Assembly: GCA_964370775.1 (NCBI GenBank) | Contig: CAYJKT010000006.1 | Coordinates: forward strand, 37,588-101,587 | Reading direction: 5' to 3' | Length of the DNA stretch: 64,000 bases | From: SIG603 sp964370775 | GTDB taxonomy: Bacteria > Bacillota > Clostridia > Oscillospirales > Acutalibacteraceae | In this document: positions 33,063 through 42,725 of the stretch, one piece after another | Layout: each line of letters opens with the position of its first letter | Position numbering within the stretch: the stretch's first letter is position 1 | Program-made: the position numbers and the translations under genes | The notes under the pieces: model-generated | The model's input: only the letters and a program-made list of their open reading frames with translations | Database searches by the model: none | What the model was told of the DNA's origin: nothing

Positions 33063-35465
33063 ATGAATAAAAATTTATCTGTTGAAGAAGCAAAAAATGC
33101 TATAGAAGGCAAGTTAAACCATATTTTCGGCACTACATCAATCAATGCATCTTTAGATGAATATTACAAAGCAGTTGCTTTAATTGTGAAAGAGCAACTT
33201 ATTACACTGCGTGGCAGATTTATGGACGATGCCAAAGACAAGGGTGCTAAGCAAGTTAACTACTTGTGCATGGAATTTTTGATTGGCCGTTCTTTAAAAA
33301 ACAACCTATCTAACTTAGGGTTAGAAGATACATTTAAAAGAGCACTTTCTCAAATGGATATTAACATCGACACTATCTATGAACAAGAGCCTGATGCAGG
33401 ACTTGGTAATGGTGGTCTTGGTAGACTTGCAGCTTGCTTTATGGATAGCTTTGCAAGCATGGGCTACCCAGCTATGGGTTATTCATTAAGATATGAATAC
33501 GGAATTTTTAAGCAAAAGCTAGTTGACGGTTGGCAAACAGAGTTACCTGACTTCTGGTTACCTGGTGGCGAAGTATGGCTACAAAAAGTTGAAGAAAGCT
33601 CTATGGACGTTTCTTTTGGTGGTTATATTGAAGACAGTTGGGACGGCGAGTATCACCATGTTATTCACAAAAACGCAAATGTTATCACTGCTATTCCTTA
33701 TGATATGTATATATCTGGTAATGACGGAAAAGGTATTAGTGTGTTAAGAATTTGGAAAGCGATTAACAACAATTTTGACATGAAATTGTTTAACGGTGGT
33801 AATTACCTTAAAGCTATGGAACGTGATGCAATGGCTGAAGCAATTACAAAAGTTTTATACCCTGAGGATAACCACCCACAAGGTAAAACATTAAGACTAG
33901 AACAACAATATTTCTTGGTGTCTGCTTCTATTCAAGATATTATCAGACGTCATCTATACACAAACCCAACTTTAGAAAACCTACCAGAGCTTACAGCTAT
34001 TCACATGAACGATACTCACCCAGTTTTGGCTATTCCAGAGATGATGAGAATTATGCTTGATGACTGCGGCTATGGCTGGGACGAAGCATGGGATATTGTA
34101 ACAAGAACGATAGCATATACTAACCACACATTAATGTCAGAGGCGTTAGAGAGTTGGCATGCTGATTTATTTAGAATGAGCTTGCCTAGAATTTATCAAA
34201 TTGTTGAAGAGATTAACAATCGTTTTTGGAAAGATATGAAAGAGCAAAATGTTCCAATTGACAGAATTTATAGAATGGCTCCAATCGAAAATGGCTATGT
34301 GAAAATGGCTAACTTGGCAGTTATCGCTTCTCACAGCGTTAACGGAGTTTCTGCTTTGCACAGTGATTTGCTGAAAGATTCGTTATTCCATGATTTCTAT
34401 ACTGTTACTCCAGATAAATTTAAGAATGTAACAAATGGTATTGCTCACCGTCGTTGGTTGGTTCAAAGTAACCCTGGTTTAACTGATTTAGTTAAAGATT
34501 TAATCGGTGATGACTTTGTTTCTGATGCTTCTAGATTAGAAGAACTTATGAAATATAAAGATGATAAATCTGTTTTAGCTAATCTTGATAAAATTAAACA
34601 TGCTAACAAAGTTAGACTAGCAGAGCATTTGAAAAAATCTCAGAATATTAAAATAGACCCTAACTCTGTTTTTGATATCCAAGTTAAGCGTTTGCATGAG
34701 TATAAACGTCAACACATGAATGCTATGCATATTTTAAGCTTGTATCATAAAATTAAAGATAATCCAACTGCTGATTTTACACCACATACCTTTATATTTG
34801 GTGCAAAGGCAGCTCCTGGTTACTATTTTGCAAAAGAGATTATTCAGTTTATTTGCAAATTAGGACATACAATTAATAATGACCCAGATGTTAAAGATAA
34901 ACTAAAAGTAGTTTTTGTAGAGAACTACTGTGTGTCTTGGGCAGAGCTTTTAATTCCTGCAGCTGAGATAAGCGAGCAAATTTCTCTAGCAGGTACAGAG
35001 GCATCTGGCACAAGTAACATGAAGTTTATGATGAACGGTGCTTTAACACTTGGTACTTTAGACGGTGCAAATGTTGAGATTTACGATTCTGTCGGCAAAG
35101 ATAATATGTTCTTATTTGGTATGACAACACCTGAGGTAGTTAGTTTAAGACACGACTATCACCCAAGAACTTATATCGAAAATAACCCTGACATCAAATA
35201 TTGCATAGACTCTATGATAAAAGGATTTGACGGAGTTTCTTTCAACAACATTGCAAACACACTTATTTACAACGACCAATACATGGCTCTTGCAGACTTT
35301 GCTTCTTATGCTTCTGCTCAAAAGAAAGCTATAGAACTTTACACTAATGACAAAGAGTTATGGAACAAAAAGTCACTTGTAAACATTGCTAAATCAGGCA
35401 TATTCTCATCTGACCGTGCAATTAGCGATTACGAAAACACAATATGGATGGGTGAAACTGTTTGA
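33063..35465 (+). CDS. glgP: Glycogen/maltodextrin phosphorylase
   Basis: Releases glucose 1-phosphate from alpha-1,4-glucans. GT35 enzyme of 800 residues, the usual length. Seen: YLCMEFLIGRSLKNNL, EPDAGLGNGGLGRLAACFMD, HMNDTHPVLAIPEMMRI, the KRLHEYKRQHMN segment and the pyridoxal phosphate lysine in EASGTSNMKFMMNGALTLGT. AAGGAGATATATT precedes ATG 33063. The stop abuts the GH13 gene, making a two-gene glucan-degrading operon. Confidence 0.97.
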   Translation: MNKNLSVEEAKNAIEGKLNHIFGTTSINASLDEYYKAVALIVKEQLITLRGRFMDDAKDKGAKQVNYLCMEFLIGRSLKNNLSNLGLEDTFKRALSQMDINIDTIYEQEPDAGLGNGGLGRLAACFMDSFASMGYPAMGYSLRYEYGIFKQKLVDGWQTELPDFWLPGGEVWLQKVEESSMDVSFGGYIEDSWDGEYHHVIHKNANVITAIPYDMYISGNDGKGISVLRIWKAINNNFDMKLFNGGNYLKAMERDAMAEAITKVLYPEDNHPQGKTLRLEQQYFLVSASIQDIIRRHLYTNPTLENLPELTAIHMNDTHPVLAIPEMMRIMLDDCGYGWDEAWDIVTRTIAYTNHTLMSEALESWHADLFRMSLPRIYQIVEEINNRFWKDMKEQNVPIDRIYRMAPIENGYVKMANLAVIASHSVNGVSALHSDLLKDSLFHDFYTVTPDKFKNVTNGIAHRRWLVQSNPGLTDLVKDLIGDDFVSDASRLEELMKYKDDKSVLANLDKIKHANKVRLAEHLKKSQNIKIDPNSVFDIQVKRLHEYKRQHMNAMHILSLYHKIKDNPTADFTPHTFIFGAKAAPGYYFAKEIIQFICKLGHTINNDPDVKDKLKVVFVENYCVSWAELLIPAAEISEQISLAGTEASGTSNMKFMMNGALTLGTLDGANVEIYDSVGKDNMFLFGMTTPEVVSLRHDYHPRTYIENNPDIKYCIDSMIKGFDGVSFNNIANTLIYNDQYMALADFASYASAQKKAIELYTNDKELWNKKSLVNIAKSGIFSSDRAISDYENTIWMGETV

Positions 35466-35485
35466 TTACTGAAATGGGGCATATC

Positions 35486-37372
35486 ATGTTTCGATCACGA
35501 GACCCAAAATACCGTAGCCCACTCGGTGCTGTAAAACTAGGGGAGAAGGTCCACTTTAGGATTTCTCCCCCTAGAGACTTAGGTTGCAGAGCTGCATATA
35601 TTGTAGTACATTGCGACGGAAAACCTGCTAAGGTTGAAGGTATGTTTTGGAGTGGAATGAATGGCAAAAGCCACGAATGGTGGGAATGTCATTTTGCACC
35701 TGAGACTGACGGAGTTTACTTCTATTCTTTCGAGCTACACACCGACAGAGGCACACATCATATATATAAAAGCGAAGGTGGAATAGGCGTTCTAGACACA
35801 TTTGCTACTTCGTGGCAACTTACTGTTTATGATGAAAAATATCAAGCACCTTCTTGGCTAAACGGTGGCATAATGTACCAAATTTTTCCAGATAGATTTA
35901 ATTTCTCTGGCGAGCGTAAAAGCGATATACCAAAAGACAGAACTATCAGAGAAAAATGGGGCGAACTACCTGAATGGAAGCCTAACAGCGAGGGTGAGAT
36001 AACTAATTCTGACTACTTTATGGGCGACTTAAAAGGAATTAGAAAAAAACTTAGATATATAAAAAAATTAGGGGTTAACTGTATTTACCTTAACCCTATT
36101 TTTGAAGCACACTCTAACCACAGGTACAACACTGCTAACTACATGAAAATTGACCCTTTGCTTGGAACTACTGAAGACTTTGTGTCCCTTTGCAAAAAGG
36201 CTAAATCTATGGGTATTCACATAATTTTAGACGGAGTTTTTAGTCACACAGGCAGTGACAGCATATATTTTAACAGAGAAAATCGTTACTCTAGCATAGG
36301 TGCATATAATTCTAAGGAAAGTCCGTATTACAACTGGTTTGATTTCAAAAATTGGCCTGATGAATATGAAAGTTGGTGGGGGTTTTACACCTTGCCAAAC
36401 ACTATAGAACACAACGAAGATTTCTTAGAATATATTTGTGGCGAAAACGGAGTTATATCACATTGGATTAAAAAAGGTGCAGATGGTTGGCGACTTGATG
36501 TTGTAGACGAATTGCCAGATATTATTCTAGAAAAGATATATAAATCTGCTAAAGCTACAAAAAAAGATGCCATTGTTTTAGGTGAAGTTTGGGAAGATGC
36601 ATCTAACAAATTTGCTTATGGTAAACGTAGAGAATATTTGTTAGGCAACCAAATGGACACTGTTATGAACTATCCTTTTGCTACTGCAATTATAGACTAT
36701 ATAAATGGTGGAAAGGCCTCTTACTGCATGGAGTGTATCGAAAATATCGTAGAAAATTATCCTCCAAATAGTTTGCATTTACTTATGAACCATTTAGGAA
36801 CTCACGATACTGAAAGAATACTAAGCATATTTGGTGGTCCGCCTCTAAGTGGCCGAGATAGGGAATGGCAATCTAAGCAAAGTCTATCTAGAACCCAAAA
36901 AGCTTCTGCTGTTATCAAGCTAAAACTGGCATCAATTTTGCAATATTTTTTACCTGGTGTACCATGTATTTACTATGGTGACGAAGCAGGGCTTGACGGC
37001 TACAGAGACCCATTTAACAGAAAGTGTTATCCGTGGGATAGCCCAGATAACTCATTGATAGAGTGGTACAAAGGTTTAGGAAAGCTTCGAAATTCACTTT
37101 CTATACTAAAGACCTCTAGCTTAAGAAATGTGTATTCTAAAGACCATATAATGTGTTTTGAGAGATACCAAACAAACGAAAGAGGTAAGGAAGAAATAGT
37201 ATTAGTTGTGATAAACAGAAGTGAAGATACTGTAGAAGTGCCAATATATTTAGACCACCCAAAACACCTAGCAGGTAGCCATTATAAAGAAGATTTTAAG
37301 CTACCACCTTTTGGCTTTGGTATTTTCTCTTTAAAAAAACCAGCAAAATATAAGGTTTATAATCCAGAATAA
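35486..37372 (+). CDS. Glycoside hydrolase family 13 (neopullulanase/maltogenic amylase-like)
   Basis: Alpha-glucan hydrolase of 628 residues. The N-terminal domain (FRSRDPKYRSPLGAVKLGEK...) resembles the CBM34-type domain of neopullulanases. The barrel has GGIMYQIFPDRF, ILDGVFSHTG, DGWRLDVVDEL (nucleophile Asp), VLGEVWED (acid Glu) and MNHLGTHDTERIL (His-Asp). No signal peptide, so cytoplasmic. It acts with glgP just upstream to trim branched or cyclic dextrins; this is inferred. The start is uncertain: TTG 35462 overlaps the glgP stop as TTGA, ATG 35486 has GGGG seven bases upstream and puts the conserved SRDPKYRSP near the N terminus as in relatives; I chose the latter. Confidence 0.92.
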   Translation: MFRSRDPKYRSPLGAVKLGEKVHFRISPPRDLGCRAAYIVVHCDGKPAKVEGMFWSGMNGKSHEWWECHFAPETDGVYFYSFELHTDRGTHHIYKSEGGIGVLDTFATSWQLTVYDEKYQAPSWLNGGIMYQIFPDRFNFSGERKSDIPKDRTIREKWGELPEWKPNSEGEITNSDYFMGDLKGIRKKLRYIKKLGVNCIYLNPIFEAHSNHRYNTANYMKIDPLLGTTEDFVSLCKKAKSMGIHIILDGVFSHTGSDSIYFNRENRYSSIGAYNSKESPYYNWFDFKNWPDEYESWWGFYTLPNTIEHNEDFLEYICGENGVISHWIKKGADGWRLDVVDELPDIILEKIYKSAKATKKDAIVLGEVWEDASNKFAYGKRREYLLGNQMDTVMNYPFATAIIDYINGGKASYCMECIENIVENYPPNSLHLLMNHLGTHDTERILSIFGGPPLSGRDREWQSKQSLSRTQKASAVIKLKLASILQYFLPGVPCIYYGDEAGLDGYRDPFNRKCYPWDSPDNSLIEWYKGLGKLRNSLSILKTSSLRNVYSKDHIMCFERYQTNERGKEEIVLVVINRSEDTVEVPIYLDHPKHLAGSHYKEDFKLPPFGFGIFSLKKPAKYKVYNPE

Positions 37373-37374
37373 TA

Positions 37375-37415
37375 AAATGCATTGGCGAAAAAACAATCGT
37401 CAATGCATTTTTATT
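37375..37415. terminator. Bidirectional terminator between the GH13 gene and the M32 gene
   Basis: AAATGCATTGGCG pairs with CGTCAATGCATTT around an A-rich loop, with T runs on both strands, between two convergent genes. Confidence 0.85.
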
Positions 37416-37419
37416 TGTA

Positions 37420-38922
37420 TTAAATTCCGTAAACTTTTGAATATTTATCTGTAAGATATTTTACATAATAATTTGGGTCAAACTCAGTGCCACAGCAATT
37501 TATAATAACCTCTGGTGGAGTAAACATTTTGCCATGTTTATATATATGCTCTGTCAGCCACTCAGCTATAGGTTTTAAGTCTCCATTTTTAATAGCTTTT
37601 GTGATGTCTACATCTTTTTTAAGTGATTCAGTGATTTGAGAAGCATAAGCACTGCCTATAGAATAACTTGGGAAGTAGCCAAAAGAACCAAACGACCAGT
37701 GTACGTCTTGAAGTACACCATGTGCATCGTCAGGTACATCTACGCCTAGGTATTCTTTATACAACTTATTCCACATTTGTGGTATCTCATCAACTGGTAA
37801 ATTATCGTTGATTATAGCTTTTTCAACTTCATATCTTATCATAACATGCATAGAATACGTCAGCTCGTCTGCCTCTATCCTAATTAAACTAGGTTTTACT
37901 GTATTAATTGCTTTGTGGAATTCACTAACTGTTACATTTTTCAACTGTTCTGGGAAAAGTTGTTGAATTCTTGGGAACACAAGTTCACAGAATTCTTCTG
38001 AACGTCCAATAATATTCTCCCAAAAACGAGATTGAGACTCATGTATACCCATACTTGTGCCGTGTGCAAGTGTGCCATTATTAAGCTCATCACCCATATT
38101 CAGCTCATACATTGCGTGTCCACACTCATGGATAACACTGTAAAAACTGCTTACCAAATTGTTCTCATAATAGTGAGTTGTTACACGTACATCACTTTTA
38201 CCAAAGTTTGTGCAGAACGGGTGCTCTACCTCCCCTATTGTGCAGTGATTTTTGTCAATAGATAGCACGTCCATTAGGTAAGAGGACAACTCTCTTTGTT
38301 TATCCACTGAATATTTAGCTTGCATAAAATCAAATTTTCTTTCTGGTAATGCACTTATTTTATGAATTAACGGAACTAACTCTGTACGTAATTTAGCAAA
38401 ATATTCATCTAAAATATCAGTAGTTAAACCTTTTTCAAAATCATCTAATAGTGTGTTATATACATTCTCTGCATTTGGTTTAACGTAATTCGCAAACTTC
38501 TTTTGGAACTGAATTATTTTCTCCAAGCAAGGCTTAAATATCTCATAATTGCTCTCAGATTTAGCTTGTTGCCAAGCTTGTTGAGCATCATTACAAAGCA
38601 CTTGATATTCTATATATTCCTCCATAGGAATTTTTTCCATTTTTTCTTTATCTTTTATAATTTTTTCAGCTTCTTTTTTTGTTTGAGGGTCTAAATCGTC
38701 GGTATTATCTTTTAATATTTTAAGCAATGCAGTCAATTCTTCAGATGTCTCAAGCTTATAAATATCTTCGCCCAAAATAGCAAGGGTTTTACCTAATTGT
38801 TTAGATGCACCTTTTGGCATACAGGTTTCTGAATCATAATGCAACATACCTACAGCATGATTATAAGCATGCATTTTTTGTTGGTATTTTTTGAAATCAC
38901 TAATCGCTTGTTGTAAATCCAT
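37420..38922 (-). CDS. M32-family metallocarboxypeptidase
   Basis: Zinc carboxypeptidase of 500 residues, the M32 length (Taq and B. subtilis carboxypeptidases). Seen: the HEXXH motif in SVIHECGHAMYELNM, the upstream HPFCTNFGKSDVRVTTHY, DELTYSMHVMIRYE (the third metal-ligand region, after GIHESQSRFWENIIGRS), and GYFPSYSIGSAYASQ. No signal peptide, so it acts inside the cell, probably in peptide turnover. Monocistronic with AGGTGGAAAT before ATG 38922. Confidence 0.96.
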   Translation of the reverse strand: MDLQQAISDFKKYQQKMHAYNHAVGMLHYDSETCMPKGASKQLGKTLAILGEDIYKLETSEELTALLKILKDNTDDLDPQTKKEAEKIIKDKEKMEKIPMEEYIEYQVLCNDAQQAWQQAKSESNYEIFKPCLEKIIQFQKKFANYVKPNAENVYNTLLDDFEKGLTTDILDEYFAKLRTELVPLIHKISALPERKFDFMQAKYSVDKQRELSSYLMDVLSIDKNHCTIGEVEHPFCTNFGKSDVRVTTHYYENNLVSSFYSVIHECGHAMYELNMGDELNNGTLAHGTSMGIHESQSRFWENIIGRSEEFCELVFPRIQQLFPEQLKNVTVSEFHKAINTVKPSLIRIEADELTYSMHVMIRYEVEKAIINDNLPVDEIPQMWNKLYKEYLGVDVPDDAHGVLQDVHWSFGSFGYFPSYSIGSAYASQITESLKKDVDITKAIKNGDLKPIAEWLTEHIYKHGKMFTPPEVIINCCGTEFDPNYYVKYLTDKYSKVYGI

Positions 38923-39012
38923 ATTTCCACCTCTATTAAAATAAATTTGTTATAAACATTGTACTATATTAAACTTTTTTAGTCAATGCACATATTACGT
39001 AAATTTTTATTG

Positions 39013-39567
39013 TTATCTATATAACTCATTCAGTTTCCAAATCCATTTTGGTTCTGCATTTGCATTTATAGTCAACTCACCATTTTTGTACTCAGCAACT
39101 GGAACAAATCCATTATTGTTATCAAAAAATATTGCGGTATCACAATATTTTAGTATTTTAATTAAGTCTACAAACCTTTTACTATATCTCTTTCTAACGT
39201 CAGCTTCTGGAATATCATGCCCACCTTTTTTAACTCTATTATCGATTCTCGATAAACTTTCTTCAACTTCATCTAACCCAATATAATACAGGTTTATTAA
39301 ATAATCATTTTCTTTTGCTTTTTTGATAGTTTTTAAGGTTTTAACGCCTGACAAAGTTGTCTCTTGTGTAAATGTATACCCATTATCCATATATTCATTT
39401 ATTTTTTTAATCGCTATTCTGGCACCACTCATATTAGAACCAGCTTCTTTTGCAAGCTTATCTGTATCTATTATTGTACCAAGATCATATTTCAAAGTTT
39501 TTAATACACCTGTTAGGCTTGTTTTGCCACATCCGTTAACCCCACCTATTATATTATATATTTTCAT
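39013..39567 (-). CDS. Zeta-toxin-like P-loop kinase, no antitoxin nearby
   Basis: A 184-residue nucleotide-binding protein. P loop GGVNGCGKTSLTG at about 8-20, the Asp in IIDTDKLAKEAG, TFTQETTLSG, and an Arg/Lys-rich segment (DNRVKKGGHDIPEADVRKRY) as in small zeta-toxin/UPF-type ATPases of Firmicutes. Zeta toxins phosphorylate UDP-N-acetylglucosamine and come with an epsilon antitoxin; none is beside this gene, and many such solitary proteins have no proven toxicity. It is next to tRNA-Pro. Confidence 0.75.
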   Translation of the reverse strand: MKIYNIIGGVNGCGKTSLTGVLKTLKYDLGTIIDTDKLAKEAGSNMSGARIAIKKINEYMDNGYTFTQETTLSGVKTLKTIKKAKENDYLINLYYIGLDEVEESLSRIDNRVKKGGHDIPEADVRKRYSKRFVDLIKILKYCDTAIFFDNNNGFVPVAEYKNGELTINANAEPKWIWKLNELYR

Positions 39568-39637
39568 ATCTTATTACTCCTATTTTAATATTAATTTACT
39601 TTATCTATTAGTATTACTTACTTAAATTATATAAGAA

Positions 39638-39669
39638 AAAATCCTCATAGTTTACACTACAAGGATTTT
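39638..39669 (-). terminator. Terminator of tRNA-Pro
   Basis: AAAATCCT...AGGATTTTTT on the minus strand, directly after the tRNA 3' end. Confidence 0.75.
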
Positions 39670-39671
39670 GG

Positions 39672-39744
39672 TAGAGGTGACAGGGATCGAACCCGCGGCA
39701 TCTTGGTCCCAAACCAAGCGCGCTACCATCTGCGCTACACCTCT
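39672..39744 (-). tRNA. tRNA-Pro (anticodon TGG)
   Basis: Reads on the minus strand. Acceptor stem AGAGGTG pairs with CACCTCT followed by discriminator A; D arm GCGCAGATGGTAGCGC; anticodon stem CTTGG/CCAAG with loop TTTGGGA giving anticodon TGG; T arm GCGGGTTCGATCCCTGT. CCA is not encoded. A single tRNA gene followed by a terminator. Confidence 0.95.
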
Positions 39745-39871
39745 ATATATGCGTTATTTATTAACGCTTAATTATTATACTACATTAATTTACAATTGTC
39801 AATACTTTTTTCATTAATTTTATAATTATTTTTGTGAGGTGCAAAGTTTATACACCTCACAAATTATTTTA

Positions 39872-40803
39872 TTAATCTATTAAGTTATATCCTTTTCCGT
39901 CAACCTTAATGTTACCTGCAAGTATCAAAATACCCTCGATAAATCCCCATACAGAAGATATTCCGCATGAAACAAATGTTAAAACTAATTGGATAACAGC
40001 TTTTGTTGTGTACCCTAGATAAAAATTGTGCACTCCAAAAGCACCTAAGAATATACCTAATAATCCAGCAACTAATTTGCTTTTCGCTTGGTAACCAGCT
40101 GGAATATTATTATATGGAGTAGCATTATACGCTTGCTGTTGTTGCTGATAATTATTTTGTTGCTGGTAGTTTCCTTGATAATTAGTTTCTTGATAATTAG
40201 TTTCTTGATAATTGTTATTTGGTTGTTGATAGTTATTCTCCTGTGGCGCTGTGTAACTTGGAGCTTGGTATGTGCTCTCCTGTGGAGCTGTGTAGCTTGG
40301 AGCTTGGTATGTGTTCTCCTGTGGCGCTGTGTAACTTGGAGCTTGGTATGTGCTCTCCTGTGGCGCTGTGTAGCTTGGAGCTTGGTATGTGCTCTCCTGT
40401 GGCGCTGTGTAGCTTGGAGCTTGGTATGTGCTCTCCTGTGGAGCTGTGTAGCTTGGAGCTTGGTATGNNNNNNNNNNNNNNNNNNNNNNNNNNNNNNNNN
40501 NNNNNNNNNNNNNNNNNNNNNNNNNNNNNNNNNNNNNNNNNNNNNNNNNNNNNNNNNNNNNNNNNNNTGTGGCGCTGTGTAACTTGGAGCTTGGTATGTG
40601 CTCTCTTGTGGCGCTGTATAAGTAGGTGTTTCCTCTAATGTAAGCTCTGGTACATTTGTCACTGGTGTTTCGCTATCAGTTTTATATGTAGGCGCAGCGT
40701 AACTAGGTGCATTATATGTAGGTGCATCAGAAGTTGTCTCTGCTTTATTTATTTCAGGTTCTACGTTATTTTTGTTTTCGAACTCGTTTTCTAAATTTGT
40801 CAT
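39872..40803 (-). CDS. TM2-domain membrane protein with N-terminal tandem repeats (contains assembly gap)
   Basis: ATG 40803 (GAAGGAGAAATATAT upstream) begins a Glu/Asn/Pro-rich head, then at least seven 13-residue repeats (TYQAPSYTAPQES), a Gln/Asn-rich linker, and a C-terminal TM2 domain: KSKLVAGLLGIFLGAFGVHN, FYLGYTTKAVIQLVLTFVSC, WGFIEGILILAGNI. The TM2 domain has two transmembrane helices. A run of 100 N lies in the repeats; translated literally the frame breaks there, but the repeat frame on both sides agrees with one protein, so the true gap is not 100 bases. Function unknown. Confidence 0.85.
40235..40620. repeat. 39-bp tandem repeats with assembly gap (N at 40468-40567)
   Basis: Six near-identical 39-bp units are visible left of the N run and nearly two to the right, differing mainly at C/A in GTGG(C/A)GCTG and A/G in GTGTA(A/G)CTTGG. 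The copy number is unknown because the assembly broke here. Confidence 0.9.
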
Positions 40804-40924
40804 ATATATTTCTCCTTCTTATTGATATATTTATTTTACTATATTCTTATTTTATTTTCAACTAATATTTATGATAAATATGTAAAAATAATTAGTAATT
40901 TATATTTATTTTTTGTTAGTTTTG

Positions 40925-41782
40925 TTAGTTATTTAGATTAAGTTCTTTTAGTAACTCGCTTAAATCATCTTCACCATAAAACTCAATTTGAATGTAACCT
41001 TTATTTTTTGTACCGTCTACCTTAATTTTTCTACCGAGATGACTGCTTATAGCAAGTTCAGCTTCTACAAAATAGTTGTTTTTAAGCTTTGTTTTGATAA
41101 CTTCTAGCTCTTTTTCACCAGTTTCATTACATTTTTTTTGCAATTTTTCAAGTTCTCTAACAGATATACCTTCTTTGCATAGCTCAACTGCTTTCATCAT
41201 ATCTTCTTTGTTTTTAAAGCCTAACAAAGTTCTACCATGTCCAGCGGTTATCTCATTCTTTTCTATCAACTCTATAATTTCTGTTGGTAGGCTCATTAAT
41301 CTCAAGCTATTAGCAACTGATGGTCTGCTTTTACCTACTGTTTTTGCTACTTCCTCTTGTGTTAAGTTATGTTGCTTTATTAGAACATCAAAGCCTCTTG
41401 CTTCTTCTATCGCATTCAAATCTTCACGTTGTAGGTTCTCTATCAAAGCAAGCTGCATGAACTCACTGTCGTCCATCTCTTTAATTATTGCTGGAATTTT
41501 CTTTAAACCAGCCATTCTAGATGCTCTCCAGCGTCTTTCTCCTGCTACTATCTCATATCCACCTGCAAATATAGGTCTAAGCAAAATAGGTTGCAAAACT
41601 CCGTGCAATGCAACTGAATCTGCTAACTCTCTAAGTGCCTCTGGGTCAAAGTCTTTTCTTGGTTGGCTTTTATTAGGTTCTATCTCTGTTATTTTGATTT
41701 CAGAAATATTATTATTTTCCACTGTGTTTTCTGCAAAAATTAGGTCCAAACCTTTGCCTAATCCACCTTTTTTTCCTGCCAT
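40925..41782 (-). CDS. parB: Chromosome partitioning protein ParB (Spo0J)
   Basis: CTP-dependent clamp that loads at parS and spreads to segregate origins. 285 residues from ATG 41782 (AAAGGAGATTATT). Seen: GGLGKGLDLIF at the N terminus (contact to ParA), QPRKDFDPEAL, IVAGERRWRA (CTP-binding GERR), ALIENLQREDLN, the helix-turn-helix LTQEEVAKTVGKSRPSVANS and the C-terminal dimer domain. 13 bases after parA. Two parS sites are within 3 kb. Confidence 0.97.
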   Translation of the reverse strand: MAGKKGGLGKGLDLIFAENTVENNNISEIKITEIEPNKSQPRKDFDPEALRELADSVALHGVLQPILLRPIFAGGYEIVAGERRWRASRMAGLKKIPAIIKEMDDSEFMQLALIENLQREDLNAIEEARGFDVLIKQHNLTQEEVAKTVGKSRPSVANSLRLMSLPTEIIELIEKNEITAGHGRTLLGFKNKEDMMKAVELCKEGISVRELEKLQKKCNETGEKELEVIKTKLKNNYFVEAELAISSHLGRKIKVDGTKNKGYIQIEFYGEDDLSELLKELNLNN

Positions 41783-41795
41783 AATAATCTCCTTT

Positions 41796-42560
41796 CTATT
41801 TATTAAGTTCAATCACTTCTTTAGCTAATCTAGTATACGCCATTGCACCTTTATTTAGTTTGTCATAATACATAATAGGTTTACCAAAGCTTGGCGCTTC
41901 TGATAACCTTACGGTTCTTGGAATTATTGCGTTAAACACTTTGTTTGGGAAGTATTTTCTAACTTCTGTTACCACTTGCTGAGTTAGATTTAGTCTTCTG
42001 TCAAACATAGTTAGCAAAACGCCCTCTATCTCTAAGTTCTCATTGTACTGTCTTTTAATACGTCTTACAGTATTCATAAGCTGAGATAGCCCCTCTAGCG
42101 CATAGTATTCGCACTGAATTGGAATTAGTATGCTATCACTCGCATTTAATGCGTTAGTTGTTATAAGCCCTAGTGATGGAGGACAATCAATGATTATGTA
42201 GTCATATACTGCTCTTAGTTCTACAATAGCATTTTTAAGCAGATTTTCTCTGTTTTCTAGTTCTGATATTTCTATCTCTGCTGCTGATAAATCCATTCCG
42301 GATGGCAAAACTGCTAAATTTTTGAATTCTGTATTAATTATAGCTTCACTTGCTTTGTTTTCGCCTGTTAGCACTTCATAAGACGTTATTTTAGTTGCTC
42401 TTTTATCTACTCCAACACCACTTGTGCTATTACCTTGTGGGTCAAGGTCAATTAAAAGCACTTTCTTTTTCTTAGCTCCTATACATGCAGCTAAATTAAC
42501 AGCAGTCGTAGTCTTCCCTACTCCACCTTTTTGGTTCGCTATCGAAATAACTTTTGCCAT
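41796..42560 (-). CDS. parA: Chromosome partitioning ATPase ParA (Soj)
   Basis: Walker-type ATPase that moves ParB-bound origins and influences DnaA. 254 residues. Deviant Walker A KGGVGKTTTAVNLA, IDLDPQGNSTSGVG (A' motif), IIDCPPSLGLIT (Walker B), and PRTVRLSEAPSFGKPIMYYD near the end. First of parAB; AGGAGGTGCAATA precedes the ATG. Confidence 0.97.
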   Translation of the reverse strand: MAKVISIANQKGGVGKTTTAVNLAACIGAKKKKVLLIDLDPQGNSTSGVGVDKRATKITSYEVLTGENKASEAIINTEFKNLAVLPSGMDLSAAEIEISELENRENLLKNAIVELRAVYDYIIIDCPPSLGLITTNALNASDSILIPIQCEYYALEGLSQLMNTVRRIKRQYNENLEIEGVLLTMFDRRLNLTQQVVTEVRKYFPNKVFNAIIPRTVRLSEAPSFGKPIMYYDKLNKGAMAYTRLAKEVIELNK

Positions 42561-42627
42561 TATTGCACCTCCTTATTCATCTAGTTTCTATTTTACCACA
42601 TTTATCTTAATAATAAAAGTGTTTTTT

Positions 42628-42643
42628 TGTTTCACGTGAAACA
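42628..42643. promoter_or_regulatory. parS: parS site
   Basis: TGTTTCACGTGAAACA, a perfect match to the 16-bp B. subtilis parS consensus, between parA and the Noc-like gene. Confidence 0.95.
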
Positions 42644-42687
42644 TTTTTTATCATAGACATAAATTGACAATTAATTTGTTTTCTGCA

Positions 42688-42696
42688 TGATATAAT
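42688..42696 (+). promoter_or_regulatory. Extended -10 promoter of the Noc-like gene
   Basis: TGATATAAT (TGn then TATAAT at 42691-42696), 29 bases before the start codon. TTGACA at 42664 is 21 bases away from the -10 box, too far for a standard -35. Confidence 0.5.
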
Positions 42697-42725
42697 ATCA
42701 ATATTCTATACAGGAGGTAACCAAT

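Noticed and set aside
39013..39567. Zeta-epsilon toxin-antitoxin pair
   Set aside because: Only the P-loop protein is present; no epsilon-like gene on either side.
40072..40582. Frames on both strands across the N run, including LQATQRHRRAHTK-type repeats
   Set aside because: They arise from reading through a 100-N placeholder of the wrong length; the correct frame is TYQAPSYTAPQES on the minus strand.
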